DNA of 64,000 bases from Delphinus delphis (GCF_949987515.2 NC_082700.1:40139380-40203379), one strand, 5' to 3'; shown: positions 10,890 through 22,655, counted from the stretch's first letter. The notes: generated by a model not told the origin, from the letters alone. A program made the numbers and translations.

Positions 10890-11700
10890 TTTCTTTAAGA
10901 TTTTTATTTTGATGTAATATCAGACACAAATGTTGTAAGAATAATACAAAGAATTTCAACTTCCCTTTCACTCAGCTTCTGCAAATGTCAAACTTTTACC
11001 ACTTTTGCTCTTTCTGCATATTTTTTTGAAATATCTGAGATTAGAAAACATCACTGTACTTTATTCCTAAATGCTTCAGTGTGCGTTTCCTAAAACAAAA
11101 ATATTTCCTTACAGAACCACAGAACAATTATGCAAATACTATTATCGAATCTACAGAATTTATTCAGATTTCCATTTTCTCAATGTTACAGTAAATGAAA
11201 ATTCTGTATCACATTACAGCTCAACAGTTTCTTTTATTAAGGAACAATTTCTCAGTTTTTCTTTACTTTTATGGAATTGATCATTTTGAGAATACAGATC
11301 AATTACCATGTAGAATGTCTCTCAATGTGGGTTTGTCTGATGTTTCCCCAAGAGTAAATTTATGTCATGCATTTAATAGAAGGAATGTCACAGAAATGAC
11401 GCTGCGGTCTTCTCAGTGCATTATATCAGGAGGCACATCATGTCAATTTCTTCCCATTGTAATTAATATAAGTAGATACCTTGAGACCATGTAAATAACC
11501 TAATGCTCATCAAACTATTATCCACTAGTTTTATCACCAATTATTACTTCTTCCTTGAGTCAATTATTATTATGGCTATTGTCATACAGTCATTTTATAG
11601 TGTTTCCATACCTTCTAAATTTATATGATGGTTTACAATGTAAGGAACAGCATTACCTTGTCATTTACTTATTTATATCAAATATGTATTCACTGATTCC
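10890..11700 (-). mobile_element. Ancient L1 (L1ME-type) 3'UTR/3' end
   Basis: The + strand carries diverged versions of segments I recognise from a very common old L1 3' region read in antisense: GCTTCAGTGTGCGTTTCCTA near 11074, AACCACAGAACAATTATGCA near 11117, GTCTCTCAATGTGGGTTTGT near 11317, and CTTCTCAGTGCATTATATCA near 11410 followed by GGAGGCACATCATGTC. This accounts for the 99-codon frame at 11195-11494, which is therefore not a gene. Subfamily and orientation are from memory. Confidence 0.55.
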
Positions 11701-11704
11701 TATT

Positions 11705-11812
11705 TTATTCAATGGGCTGTAGTATATGGTATGTGTTGTGCTCAAAACTAAATTTCTGTTAAAGACACCTAGTCTATGGTATTTTGTTATGGCAGCTTGC
11801 ACTGACTAGTAT
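11705..11812 (+). mobile_element. 3' end fragment of a MaLR LTR
   Basis: AAATTTCTGTTAAAGACACC near 11750 followed by TAGTCTATGGTATTTTGTTA and GGCAGC is the typical 3' end of an MST/MLT1-type LTR on the + strand. Only the last 100 or so bases are present. Confidence 0.6.
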
Positions 11813-12443
11813 AATTTCTGTATGTACTCTAAAAGAAGTTGGGGTCATTTATCAAACTATTGACACTAGGGTTTAGGGATTTCCTGATGACCTTTATCGT
11901 GGACTACTTGCTTCTTGTCTCTAATGCCAAGTATGACACTGATGTTTCATACTTCATACTTGTTTCAATTTCTTGGTGTTTTTTTTTTTTTTTTTTTTTT
12001 TTAGCTTCCCTGGAATATTTGGCTGAATTATTATACTTACTTTCCCTCTTAGAGTATAAGCAAGGTTCTCAGATCTATGTCATCCCTCACCCTGTTTATG
12101 ATTTATCCTCCTTTAGGAAACAGATTATAGTGAATCTGCAAGTTGATAAGGTTTTTCTTTTCCTACTAATCCAAACTATAAATATTCTTATTCCTACGGA
12201 AAAACTAAAAGTCATATTGTTTCAGTTATTTGCCCAAAGTCAAGCAGTTATTAAATTAAGAAAAACCAGTGTTACTTGACATCAAATTCCATATATTTTT
12301 TTATACTGTCTTTCAAAGAAGAATGTTGTTATTTGGGGAAAAATTCTATCATCTTTAATTTTATTTTTACCTAACAATAAAATAAATAAAATAAAGAATA
12401 ACTATTTTTGCCTTGTCTTAAAAATTCAGGGAAACTATAAAAG
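11813..12443. other. Unique AT-rich DNA with a T24 tract
   Basis: No gene. A run of 24 T at 11979-12002 is not attached to a recognisable SINE body. It creates a long Phe run in a chance frame (11839-12279), which I reject as coding. Confidence 0.6.
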
Positions 12444-12665
12444 AGTTACATAGGGCTTCCCTGGTGGCACAGTGGTTGAGAGTCCACCTGCTGATGCAGG
12501 GGACACAGGTTCGTGCCCTGGTCTGGGAAGATCCTACATGCTGCGGAGCGGCTGGACCCGTGAGCCATGGCCGCTGAGCCTGTGCGTCCGGAACCTGTGC
12601 TCCGCAACGGGAGAGTTCACAACAGTGAGAGGCTTGCGTACTGAAAAAAAAAAAAAAGTTACATA
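12444..12665 (+). mobile_element. CHR-2-type SINE, complete, with target-site duplication
   Basis: Full element at 12453-12656: GGGCTTCCCTGGTGGCACAG at the start (A-box region TGGCACAGTGG), B box GGTTCGTGCCC near 12509, and an A tail from 12644. AGTTACATA at 12444-12452 is repeated at 12657-12665 as a 9-bp target-site duplication. It derives from a tRNA gene, was pol III transcribed, and was mobilised in trans by L1. Confidence 0.95.
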
Positions 12666-13455
12666 AATCTATAAATACTATTTTCAAATATGTTTATTTT
12701 GTGTTTTTCTCAAAGTGTTATTCTGTTATCTGCCTTATATTATCATGTTTTGCTGAATATAATTGTGTCACTGAATTCTCTTTAGGAATGCAAAGTCAAA
12801 CATCCTTTATAATTGCAAGATTTTTAGCTTTCTTTAATATACAGAAAAATGATAGTTTCATTCATTGTTCTGTTGTTGTAGATTCACATTCAGACATTCT
12901 TTATTCTAAAATATTTAAATAAAATATTTAAGATAAAAATTTTATACATCAGAGTATTAATTTCAACTGAGCAAAATTAAATATAGCTAAAGATTACTGT
13001 GGAATATATAATATGATACCTTAAAAACATTTATTTATAATTAGAAGCTAAATGCACAGTAAATTATAGTACATAAACATTTGAAGACCGTGAAAAGACA
13101 TTAAATAGTGTTTCATGGAGGATATGTAAAAATTCAGGTGGATAAGATAAAACTAAAAACTGAATATAAGTATTTAATAAATTCAGCAAGAGTATTTTTT
13201 AAGACAGTGTTTCCTAAACACATAGGGGTTTATAGTCAGTGTAGTTCACTCAGGTTAAAAGCAGAGCCATATTTCAGGTGATCACTCATCTCAAGGGCTT
13301 TGGCTGCCGCAAACTTTTGTCTACCTCAAACTTCTGTCAGCAGTCCCAGGCTGTGTTAACCATACCCATGCCTGAAGCAATCAATATATTGTCATGACTG
13401 TTTCCCATTTCTTAACTCCATGGGAAAGCACAGCCTTAGAATAAAGAGGTCAAGG
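12666..13455. other. Unique AT-rich non-coding DNA
   Basis: No gene or confident repeat was seen. Short frames are not supported. Confidence 0.6.
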
Positions 13456-13520
13456 ATGATTTAATTTTATTCAATTAAAATTTACTAAGAGAGTAGAACT
13501 TAAGTGATCTCACACTTAAA
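13456..13520 (+). mobile_element. Small L1M 3'UTR fragment
   Basis: AAGAGAGTAGAACTTAAGTG followed by ATCTCACAC (about 13486-13515) is the same sequence as in the L1M 3'UTR at 15089-15119. It is flanked on the right by the TA-rich microsatellite. Confidence 0.5.
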
Positions 13521-13645
13521 TATATATATATATATATATACATATATATAAACATATGTATATATATATAATATGTAGACATATATAATGTAATACATGT
13601 GAATATATAATGAAATATATAGAATTATACACATGTGTATATATA
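13519..13645. repeat. TA-rich microsatellite
   Basis: Interrupted (TA)n with CATATG, AATATG and CACATG interruptions. It arose next to the L1M fragment. Confidence 0.9.
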
Positions 13646-14999
13646 CATAACTTATAAAAAGGACTGATGACTATAATATTCACACAAAAATTACTGTATA
13701 TTAAAGGATTTTGTATCAGATTCCATTAGTTATTCATACCATAGTGAGTCTCCCATTTCATACTTAATAGAACCTTGACTTTGTTTAGACATCTGACACA
13801 AATGTATGCACAAGGACCACAATCATAAGTCCAGTTCTTATCAAAGATAGTTTCAGGGGCAGGAAGCTAAATCTTGAGGTTGCATAAACTATCTTTGATC
13901 ATGATTATACAGACTTAAAGTTAATAGCCAGCACACAGGAAGGGGCAGAGCAGAAAAATGGAGAGCATTAGGGTCTTGATGCTACCCTGTGGCTGAAATA
14001 ATTAAACCTGAAACAGCTTACCTTCAGACTCCCTGTTATGTAAAATAATACACATGCATTGATTAAGCTACTTGGGCAATGCTTCATATTTCCATTGACA
14101 CTTAAAACGAAATGATAGCAATAAGTCCAAAATTAAATGCATAGATTTCCTAGAAAAATAACACAAATAAAATACTGACTGATTACTGATCTAAATTGTA
14201 GGACCAAAAGATTTATGACAAATAAGTAGTCTAAGAACTAAACAAGTAACATAAGACAATTCTAAACAAAATATTAAACTTTTATAAATTTAAATATAAA
14301 GTTTAATAAGTAGACTGAGATATAATATGTTATAAGAGAATGAGTGAAAAATAGAAATATATTTCAATCAATATGGTCAGCCATACAAAAAACATCTTGG
14401 GGCAAAACACCTAGACATTGCCTAAATTTCAGTTAACATAATTTTAATTGATTAACAGAGCCCACAAGAAGAAAAGAAAAGGCAAAGGAAATCCAGAGTC
14501 TTCCATTATAGAGACAACAGACAACCAGAATGATAAGAAAACCAAGGGTCAAAAACACACAAACCAAAACAAACCTAAATGAAAACAAGACTGTTTTATG
14601 AAAAAGTAGACTGTTTTATGAAAAGTAGAGAAATTAGTTTTCCCATCTATGATGAGGATAAAAGACAAGGTTTCACCCCTTTGCTAGATGTGGGACAGTA
14701 ACTGAGAACATCATATAAAGCCCCAAGTAAAGGAATAGCTCATAGACAATCTCCATGAGCTCAGCCACAGCTCTTGTTAGGTGGAAACATATTCCATGAT
14801 AGAAACAGCTTTGAAAGCATATATTACTCATACTGTCTGGAATATCCAAAGCTTAAAAGTTAAATTGAGGCAGTTTCCAGTAGAACACTCCCCGACTTAA
14901 GCAAAAACAAGTACTCTTTGGAGAAAAGCATACCTAACTAAGCCCATTAGAAGTCCAATTTAGATTAGCCACTTATAAGCATAAGATCAAAATTCAGGA
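13646..14999. other. Unique AT-rich DNA with small local repeats
   Basis: No gene was seen. It contains the 14-bp inverted repeat at 13840-13899 and a 20-base-period tandem duplication (GACTGTTTTATGAAAA units) at about 14589-14627. Confidence 0.6.
13840..13899. repeat. Inverted repeat, perfect 14-bp arms, 32-base loop
   Basis: ATCAAAGATAGTTT at 13840-13853 and its exact reverse complement at 13886-13899. Weaker pairing (AAGTC outside the left arm, GACTT outside the right) may extend the stem. It could be a short hairpin RNA-like structure or a remnant of a small inverted-repeat transposon. Nothing shows it is expressed. Confidence 0.85.
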
Positions 15000-15275
15000 A
15001 AATGCCTTTCACATGAAGAAGGTCTGAGGATCTAATGTATAAAATGGTGACTATAGTTGATAGTACTGTATTGTATAATTGAAATTTAATAAGAGAGTAG
15101 AACTTAAGTGATCTCACACACAAAATAGAGGTAAATATGTGAGTTGATGGAAGTGTTGATTAACTTGACTGAGGGTAATCATTTTACAATGTATATGATA
15201 TTATCTTATTGAACACTTTAAATATATTACAATTTTATTTGCCAATGGTACCTCAATATAGCTGAAAAAAATGTG
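15000..15275 (+). mobile_element. L1M-type 3'UTR
   Basis: The segment GGTGACTATAGTTGATAGTA followed by CTGTATTGTATAATTGAAA, then AAGAGAGTAGAACTTAAGTG, GGTAATCATTTTACAATGTA and a final CCTCAATATAGCTGAAAAAA is the 3'UTR of an old mammalian L1 on the + strand. There is no coding part. Confidence 0.7.
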
Positions 15276-15542
15276 AGAGAATAAAAGGACATTTACCAGA
15301 AAAAAAAAAAAAGATTTCCTTGAACTGCCAGTAGTAATAGCCAAAAAAATTAAAATCCAATGACTTAGAATCTACATTGGCCTTATAAAATATTGATGTA
15401 AAGTATCAATATTTAAAGTAATAAATTGAATTGAAAACACATTAGAAGACATAACTGCTAAATATGATCATGCAGCTATAATAAAGAAACAAAAACAGAT
15501 TTTGAAACAGGTGTGCATGAATATGTACATGTGTGTGTGGGA

Positions 15543-15590
<48 letters not shown>

Positions 15591-16119
15591 ATATATTCGA
15601 CTCAATGGGTAAGTTAACAAGAGAATATTCACAGTTGAAGATATGGAACAAGTAAGTAATGAATAGAGAATGGAAGTTAGATCAGAAAATGTTTTGTATA
15701 TTGTAAATAAAAAAGGGAAGATATGAAGCATAGATTTTGGAAAAAGAGAATAAGAATTAAAATTTCAACTACAGGCTAAATGAATCTTCAAGAGGCATAG
15801 AATGAAGTATACTTATAGTAGCTCTCAGTAGTATAATGAAATCACAAAGAAAGTGAAATATTAGCTTCAAAGTGATGATAATAAGTAATGGTCAACACAA
15901 ACTATCAATCTAAAGGGGAGCAAAATCAAGACACTCTAGCCCAACGAAATCTGAGAGAACTTAGCCACAGGATATTCAAATAGCTATATCTCATGAAGAA
16001 GAAAAATTATTCTATAAGAAAATGAGTATGATAATGATTTTTTGAAGTTGAGCAAGTAAATCAGTATAAATGTAGATGAACATAAACAAATATTTGCTTA
16101 TAAAACAATAATTATATAG
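15276..16119. other. Unique AT-rich DNA
   Basis: No gene was seen. It includes the microsatellite at 15530-15592, whose antisense frames give Tyr/Ile runs that are not genes. Confidence 0.6.
15530..15592. repeat. (TG)n(TA)n(CA)n compound microsatellite
   Basis: A short GT-rich start, a long uninterrupted TA run (about 15548-15580), then ACACACATAC. Confidence 0.95.
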
Positions 16120-16545
16120 CTGATTCAGTTGTCAATTGCTTCATGAGATTACCCTAATTTAAAGACTTAAACAAAATAACAAACTTTTGTCCTGCGTTAT
16201 TCTACAATTGGGGTTAGGCACAGACGGTGTCTGATAAAACTGGAATGTCCAAGATGCCTTCTTTCATGTTTAGAGCCTCACTGGGATGGCTGAAACATCT
16301 GGGAGCTGACTGAGCATCTCTTTTTTTCCAAGTGGATGCTATAAAAGAGTTGCTGGACGTATATACATAGTGATTCAGAGCTCGAAGAACATTCAGCGGA
16401 CAAGGCCTAATGGGCAAGCAATTATCAAGTCTCTGTTTGTATCAAGTTATCAAGACTCGTTGATGTCTCATTGGTCAAACTAAATTATGTGGCCAAGCTG
16501 AGTTGATGTGACAGTAAACTACACAGGAAACATACAGATAAAAAT
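16120..16545 (-). mobile_element. Old interspersed repeat, family not identified
   Basis: The segment order (CTGGGATGGCTGAAACATCTG near 16281, GGGAGCTGACTGAGCATCTC near 16301, TCAAGTCTCTGTTTGTATCA near 16425, CTCATTGGTCAAACTAAATT near 16467, then TATGTGGCCAAGC) matches a common mammalian interspersed repeat that I recognise but cannot name with confidence. Orientation is uncertain. The 67-codon minus frame here is not a gene. Confidence 0.4.
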
Positions 16546-16690
16546 GGTTTATGGTGGCCACTGATGTAATAGTCTGCCACATTTACCTAGTTGTGAAGTT
16601 TAAAAAGATATGCATAGATTGATGGCAGCAATATTATATACTAATGGACACTATGTGAAAATTAATAGTCATAAACTGTTTTATTTCCTG

Positions 16691-16696
16691 TATATA

Positions 16697-16751
<55 letters not shown>
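16691..16751. repeat. (TA)n microsatellite
   Basis: TATATATATATGTG followed by a long pure TA run. Confidence 0.95.
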
Positions 16752-16753
<2 letters not shown>

Positions 16754-18379
16754 TTTCAAGAATTTTCAACAGATCATTTCAAGTGCCTTACTTGAGATTA
16801 TGCAATATATTTTGAATATATTAACTTGTTGCTTATTCACTTACTAAATTATAAGTGATATAATAGTATCTTTCAGTGAACTGTAGTCAGTGCAGAATTA
16901 TATATTATGGATATGAATATAAAATATTCCTATATCATTTACAAGCAATACCTCCTTGGATAATTTACATAAGCTTTCTCAAACTCAATCTTTGTATAGT
17001 AGAAAACATAATATATATAAAACACTACTATATAAATAATAATTAACATATCAGATGTTCAGACTTCCTAACAATATTTTTAAGCAACCTTAAAGATACA
17101 TAACTTGTATTATTATTAAGAGGAAATAGGAAGAAGAGATGGAGGAGAAAACAAAAATAAGTTTCCTAAGATCAGTATATAAAATGCATTATTATCTCTT
17201 TTTTCTTAAGTTTTCATGTACCTCCATTATCCTGTATTCAACACACACATACACACACTTATATACACCATATACTTAACCTACATATGTTTCTAAAATG
17301 AAATTAATATCCTTCTTGACAAAAACACAGTAGAGATGAAATATTGTGGAAGAAAATTCTTACCTTTAGATTTCTTTTTCTGTTCCAATATTATCTTGAT
17401 CCAACCTCAGCATTAGAAGACACATATTAGAAAACAGCAAGATAATAGTATTGAGTTAAGCACTCTTACTTTGGTATGACCTCATTTTCTTGGACACTAA
17501 GTTATCCAAACTTAAAAAAAAAAATCTGAAATTCACATTCAATCACTTTACTCAACTTCAATGTTATTTAGAGTGTATATTATTGTTGCAGTATGGAGCT
17601 TGGATATTATCAAACAACTTCACAAAAACCTGAATTTACAATAGCATAAACATTGTTTATTTTAAAATTTTATGGACATATGTTGTAACTTGTTTACTGT
17701 TACTGCTTTTTCCTCTCATTCCTCAGCCATTTGGCTTAAGTTACAAACAAACAAAACCCCAAATAACAACTTTACCCACAGTATCTAAAAATATATTTTC
17801 TAAAGAAAATTATAGAAACAGGAGGTAAGTGGGTGTTGGAATATTTAATAAACAAGCAAATGTGTTTCCCAATTTAAGTATATGATCATCATAATATAAT
17901 GTTGTTACCGACCTCGGTTTTTGGACTCTTTAATCAATAGAAATTGATAAGAAGCCAGACAAGAAATTCAGGCAAAGCTTTTTGGGGCATGAGGGAGAGA
18001 AAACAAGTAACAGGTGCCCTTGCTCACTCTGAGAAACCAGAATAGAATGGAAAAGCATTTTGTTAAAGGAAAAAACCGGTATTTTTAAAAAACTTTTTAC
18101 CCTTTCTTACCTCATTGCTCCCAACACCTCAGAATTGGCAGTTGAATTTTGGTCTCTTTGTATCTTATTGTTCATAATTACCCTGACTAAACATGTGTGC
18201 ATTTACTTTTAGTCCCTTAGTTTCTTTGTATTCTGTTGCCAAAGGGAACAGTTGTCTAGGTGCAAGCACTCCAGTAAAGAACCCAGGTCCCAGGTCCCAC
18301 CCTGTCTCCATATTGCTTAAATATATTATCATGATAATATAACAATGATAATTGTGTGAATTAGGTCTCAGCACTGTCA
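16752..18379. other. Unique AT-rich DNA; possible LTR-like piece at about 17905-18170
   Basis: No gene was seen. The segment starting TGTTACCGACCTCGG at 17902, with CAGGCAAAGCTTTTTGGGGC near 17971, has an LTR-like flavour, but I found no paired end, TATA box or poly(A) signal, so I do not call it. An 18-base perfect AT-rich palindrome lies at 18323-18340. Confidence 0.4.
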
Positions 18380-18560
18380 TTACTCTTTTAAGTCAAATAT
18401 TATTTAGAATTCACAACAATGCTTTGAAGTAGATATTCTTTTTCTCACAGTTTTAGAGACAAAGAAACAAGAACCTAGAAAAGTTAAATAACTTTCCCCA
18501 GTTAACTGTACTATTTAGTAGGGTGGCTGTCAATACTGGTTGTATTAATATACCAAGTAA
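18380..18560 (-). mobile_element. MIR SINE remnant
   Basis: The antisense MIR signature is recognisable: AATTCACAACAATGCTTTGA near 18408, AGTAGATATTC, then TTTTAGAGACAAAGAAAC near 18451 and TTAAATAACTTTCCCCAGTT near 18484. It is old and diverged. Confidence 0.6.
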
Positions 18561-19985
18561 GAGGATTAGGGGTGGCATGGGTCTAATTGTTGAGCACATT
18601 TATCAAAAGAGTCCAGCCAGTGGCTAAGGTGAAGGAAGTAAGTTATAACTGATAGGGTTGAGGATTAACTGAAACACGAGAAGGAGCAAGATGTCTGCTA
18701 AGACGTCATGCCTCATGCCACATGTGAACTAGGATAATACCCAAGAGAGTTAACCAAGTGCAGCTGGCATCTGACATGTTGAGTGAAAGGAGGGATATGT
18801 GGTGGGATATGTAATAGAGGAGAGAATCAGTGGGTGCCATGACACATAAAAGACATTTAGATATATATTTTATGGTCACTAGACTAATTTTTAAACAAAC
18901 TAATTAGTAGGTTGAGGCAATTTTTACAAGATGGTTTCACATAGTAGATGAGCCTAAACATGGAGGTAGGAAAGAAGTATTGCATACAGTTAGGTGATCT
19001 GGTGAAAAAACAAATCTAGTAATACATTTATGTGCACTGAAGTGATGTGAATAAAAGTAAGTATTCTCAAAACAAGACTCTATTAGTACCCTGGTAAGAA
19101 ATGTGCCTCATGGACTATGTGATAACAACCAAGTTATTAATATCATTTATCCAATGCTTTTAGTTTTCAAAGTAGATTATATTAATTACAGAGATTTTGC
19201 ATGAATTTATAATATTGCAATCAATTATACAATATAAATAATTACAAAGAAAGGTAGTTGCAGAGAGATTTCTTGGAGCAAATATTAGATAAACTACATA
19301 TAAACAATAGAAATGTTTAGAACATTCAACTGTTATTAAATTAACATTTATGGTACAACTACTATAAGCAAGTAAAATGGGTGACATGACAAATAGGTTA
19401 GATCCAATTTACAGAAGACTTTTTACACAATTCTCTTTTTCTTGATCTAACCAAGCTGAATACTGGGACTTTGATGTTACATGGTTGGACCTGCCTGGTT
19501 AAAAGCTATCTTTAATCTCTGAAGGAAGTTTTTTCATTTATGAAATGGTGGTTTAGATAATTTGGGCCAACATTTCCCCCTGAGAATATTCAGAAAATGC
19601 AAAGAAAATACTTAAACTAATTTTATTGATCACAAAGTTAAAGGCAGCATTTCAAGAAAAGTTCCAAGAACAAAATTCAGAGAAATGAAGTTATCATTTG
19701 GAACCATCTTCCACTTATGAATGTGGCCATCCATGAAGAGGCACCTGGAAGTTTGTGAACATGAAGAGAGCTTCTGTAGGTCTCGTGAGGTAAGGGCAAA
19801 AAAATGAAGCCCTGGAAATTTTGGCCCAACTAGAATTGTATATCTACCAAATATATCCTCAATGATGAGGTTGAAATAAAGAGATTTTTGAAAAAGCAAA
19901 ACAGACTTTTGTCAATAGTGTAGGAAAATGAATAATTAAAATTTAAAAATAGTCAATCTAAAAGGAGACAATAGAGGTATATTAG
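18561..19985. other. Unique AT-rich non-coding DNA
   Basis: No gene, and no repeat I can support. The 89-codon minus-strand frame at 19630-19899 has no recognisable domain and no coding context. Confidence 0.55.
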
Positions 19986-19989
19986 TTTT

Positions 19990-20575
19990 TTTTTTTATTG
20001 TTACATTACACATTGTTATAAACTTAGAAATTGAAACAACACAGCTTTATTTTCTCACAGTTCAGAAGTCCGATGAGTTTTAATTGGGTCCTCTGCTTAG
20101 GGTCTCACAAGGCTGAAATCAAGGTAGTGGTCAGATGTATATTCATCTGGAGACTCATCTAGGGAAAGATCTTCTCCCATGCTCTCTCAGGTTGGCATAA
20201 AATTAATTTCACTGTGACTCTATGACTAAAATTCTGGTTTTCTTATCAACTCTTGGAGATCACTCACCTCTGGAGACCATTCTCTGATCCTTTCCCTGTG
20301 GTTCTCTCCATCATATGGCAATTTTCACTATAAAGGACAACAGAAGTACTTTTCTGTTCACCTTCTTTTAAATCTTATCTAATTGAGTCATACCCATCAA
20401 AGATAATCTCCCTTTTGATTAACTCAAATCAATTTAATAATAGTAATCTCATCATGGAAGTGATATCCACTCATATTCACTGGTCTGTCCCACACTCAAG
20501 GGGAGAGGATTATACAGGGTATGTACATTAAAGCATGGGATCTTGGGGGCCATCAAGAATCTTCTTACCACAAAG
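19990..20575. mobile_element. Old interspersed repeat, family not identified
   Basis: The whole stretch follows a common mammalian repeat: TTTATTTTCTCACAGTTCAG near 20046, AGGGTCTCACAAGGCTGAAA near 20099, TCATATTCACTGGTCTGTCC near 20472, CACTCAAGGGGAGAGGATTA near 20493, and CTTGGGGGCCATCAAGAATC near 20542 ending CTTACCACA. I recognise the consensus order but not the family name with certainty. It is non-coding. Confidence 0.55.
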
Positions 20576-21331
20576 GAAAATAAAAAGAAACAGCACAAAT
20601 ACAATAAGCAAGGAAAAAGTCAGATAGTAGATTAAAATCCAGTTATATCGAGTTTAGGGCGGAGAGCAGGAAGATGGCGGAAGAGTAAGACGCGGAGATC
20701 ACCTTCCTCCCCACAGATACACCAGAAATACATCTACACGTGGAACAACTCCTACAGAACACCTACTGAAGGCTGGCAGAAGACCTCAGACCTCCCAGAA
20801 GGCAAGAAACTCCCCACGTACCTGGGTAGGGCAAAAGAAAAAAAGAAAAAACAGAGACAAAAGGATAGGGACAGCACCTGCACCAGTGGGAGGGAGCTGT
20901 GAAGGAGGAAAACTTTCCACACACTAGGAAGCCCCTTCGCGGGCGGAGACTGCGGGAGGCGGAGGGGGGAGCTTCGAAGCCGCGGAGGAGTGCACAGCAA
21001 CGGGTGCGGAGGGCAAAGCGGGGAGATTCCCGCACAGAGGATCGGTGCCGACCGGCACTCAACAGCCCGAGAGGCTTGTCTGCTCACCCGCCGGGGCGGG
21101 CGGGGCTGCGAGCTGAGGCTCTGAGGCTCGGGTTTCGGTTTCGGACGGAACGCAGGGAGAGGACTGGGGTTGGCGGCTTGAACATAGCCTGAAGGGGTTA
21201 GTGCACCACAGCTAGCCGGGAGGGAGTCCGGGGAAAAGTCTGCACCTGCCGAAGAGGCAAGAGACTTTTTCTTCCCTCTTTGTTTCCTGGTGCGTGAGGA
21301 GAGGGGTTTAAGAACGCTGCTTAAAGGAACT

Positions 21332-21499
21332 CCAGAGACGGGCGCGAGCCGCGGCTAAAAGCGCGAACCCCAGAGACAGGCGCGAGCCGCGGCAAAAAGC
21401 GCGGACCCCAGAGACCGGCGCGAGCCGCGGCTGAAAGCGCAGACTCCACGGACGGGCGCAAACCGCGGCTAAAAGCGCGGACCGCAGAGGCGGGCGGGA
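21332..21499 (+). repeat. 38-bp CpG-rich tandem array, four full units plus a partial
   Basis: Units at 21332-21369, 21370-21407, 21408-21445 and 21446-21483 and a partial unit from 21484. Each has a core GGCGCGAGCCGCGGC followed by AAAAGCGCG. Units differ by a few substitutions, mostly at CpG. By analogy with the monomeric promoters of some rodent L1s, the array could modulate transcription; this is inference. Confidence 0.95.
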
Positions 21500-21960
21500 G
21501 ACGTTAAGGCTGCTGCTGCCGCCACCAAGGGGCCTGTGTGCGAGCACAGGTCACTCTCCACACCCCTCTTCCGCGGAGCCTGTGCAGCCCGCCACTGCCA
21601 GGTTCCCGGGATCCAGGGACAACTTCCCCGGGAGAATGCACGGCGGGCCCCAGGCTGGTGCAAAGTCACGCGGGACTTTGCCCTCGCAGGCCCGCCCCGC
21701 ATTCCGTGCCCCTCCCTCCCCGCCGGCCTCAGTACGCCAGAACCCCCGAATCAGCGGCTCCTTTAACCCCGTCCTGTCTGAGCAAAAAACAGACGCCCTC
21801 CAGCGACCTACACGCAGAGGCAGGGCCAAATCCAAAGCTTAGCCCCTTGAGCTGTGAGAACAAAGAAGAGAAAGGGAAATCTCTTCCAGCAGCCTCAGAA
21901 GCAGCGGATTAAAGCTCCACAATCAACTTGGTATACCCTGCATCTGTGGAATACATGAAT

Positions 21961-22430
21961 AGACAACCAATCAGCCCAAATTAAGGAAGTGGACTTTAGG
22001 AGCAAGATCTATGATTTTTTTCCCCTATTCCTCTTTTTGTGAATGTGTATGTGTATGCTTCTGTGTGAGATCTTGTCTGTATAGTCTTGCTTCCACCATT
22101 TGTCCTAAGGTTCTATCCGTCCATGGTTTTTTCTTAAAATTTTTTTCTTAATAATCAATTTTAACTTTAATAATGTTATTATACGTTACCTTCGTCCTTT
22201 CTTTCTTTCTTTCTTTCTTTCCTTCCTTCCTTCCTTCCCTCCTTTAGACAACGAATCATCCCAAATTGAGGAGGTGGTCTCTGACAGCAAGATTTATGAT
22301 TTTTCCCCCTTTACCTCTTTTAGTGAGGGTGTATGTGTATGCTTCTGTGTAAGATTTTGTCTGTATAGCCTTGCTTCCAACATTTGTCCTAAGGTTCTAT
22401 CCGTCCCTTTTTTTTTTTATAAGAATTTTT
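21961..22430 (+). repeat. Internal tandem duplication in the L1-B 5'UTR, period about 285 bp
   Basis: The block starting AGACAACCAATC at 21961 recurs as AGACAACGAATC at 22246. Shared later segments include GTGTATGTGTATGCTTCTGT, TTGTCTGTATAG, and CATTTGTCCTAAGGTTCTAT then CCGTCC. The copies differ at scattered positions, so the duplication is not brand-new. Confidence 0.9.
22195..22240. repeat. (CTTT)n/(CCTT)n tract
   Basis: Pyrimidine-only tetranucleotide repeat at the end of the first duplicated block. Confidence 0.95.
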
Positions 22431-22482
22431 TAATTCAATAACTTTATTATACTTTATTTTATTTTTACTGTATCTTCTTTCT

Positions 22483-22655
22483 TTCTGTTTTTCCTTTTTC
22501 CCTCCTTCCTCCCTCCCTCCCTCCCTCCCTCCCTCCTTTCTTTCCTACTTGCCTTCTTTCCTTCTTTGCTTCTTTCTTTCTTTCTTCCTTCCTTCCTTCC
22601 TTCCTTCATTCCCTCCTTTCCTTCTTTCTTTCCTCATACTTCTACTAATTCCCTC
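22483..22655. repeat. Pyrimidine tract, (CCTT)n/(CCCT)n/(CTTT)n
   Basis: About 170 bases that are almost all pyrimidine on the + strand, with changing tetranucleotide units. It follows the second duplicated block. It could adopt triplex (H-DNA) structures. Confidence 0.9.

Noticed and set aside
11839..12279. 146-codon frame with a hydrophobic stretch
   Set aside because: The hydrophobic core is a T24 tract translated as Phe. The rest has no family resemblance.
12453..12530. tRNA gene in the SINE heads
   Set aside because: A- and B-box-like sequences are present, but no complete cloverleaf is apparent. These are tRNA-derived SINE heads, not tRNA genes.
13519..16751. Three TA-rich arrays considered as a CRISPR-like or regulatory array
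   Set aside because: They are simple microsatellites of different unit mixes with no spacers; the genome is mammalian.
18323..18340. 18-base AT-rich perfect palindrome
   Set aside because: Made only of short AT-rich words in AT-rich DNA; chance is plausible, unlike the 12-25-bp-arm cases.
20752..21912. Overlapping GC-rich frames of 76-124 codons on both strands
   Set aside because: They lie in the CpG-rich L1-B 5'UTR, have Pro/Arg/Ser-rich low-complexity products and overlap each other in several frames. They reflect composition, not genes.
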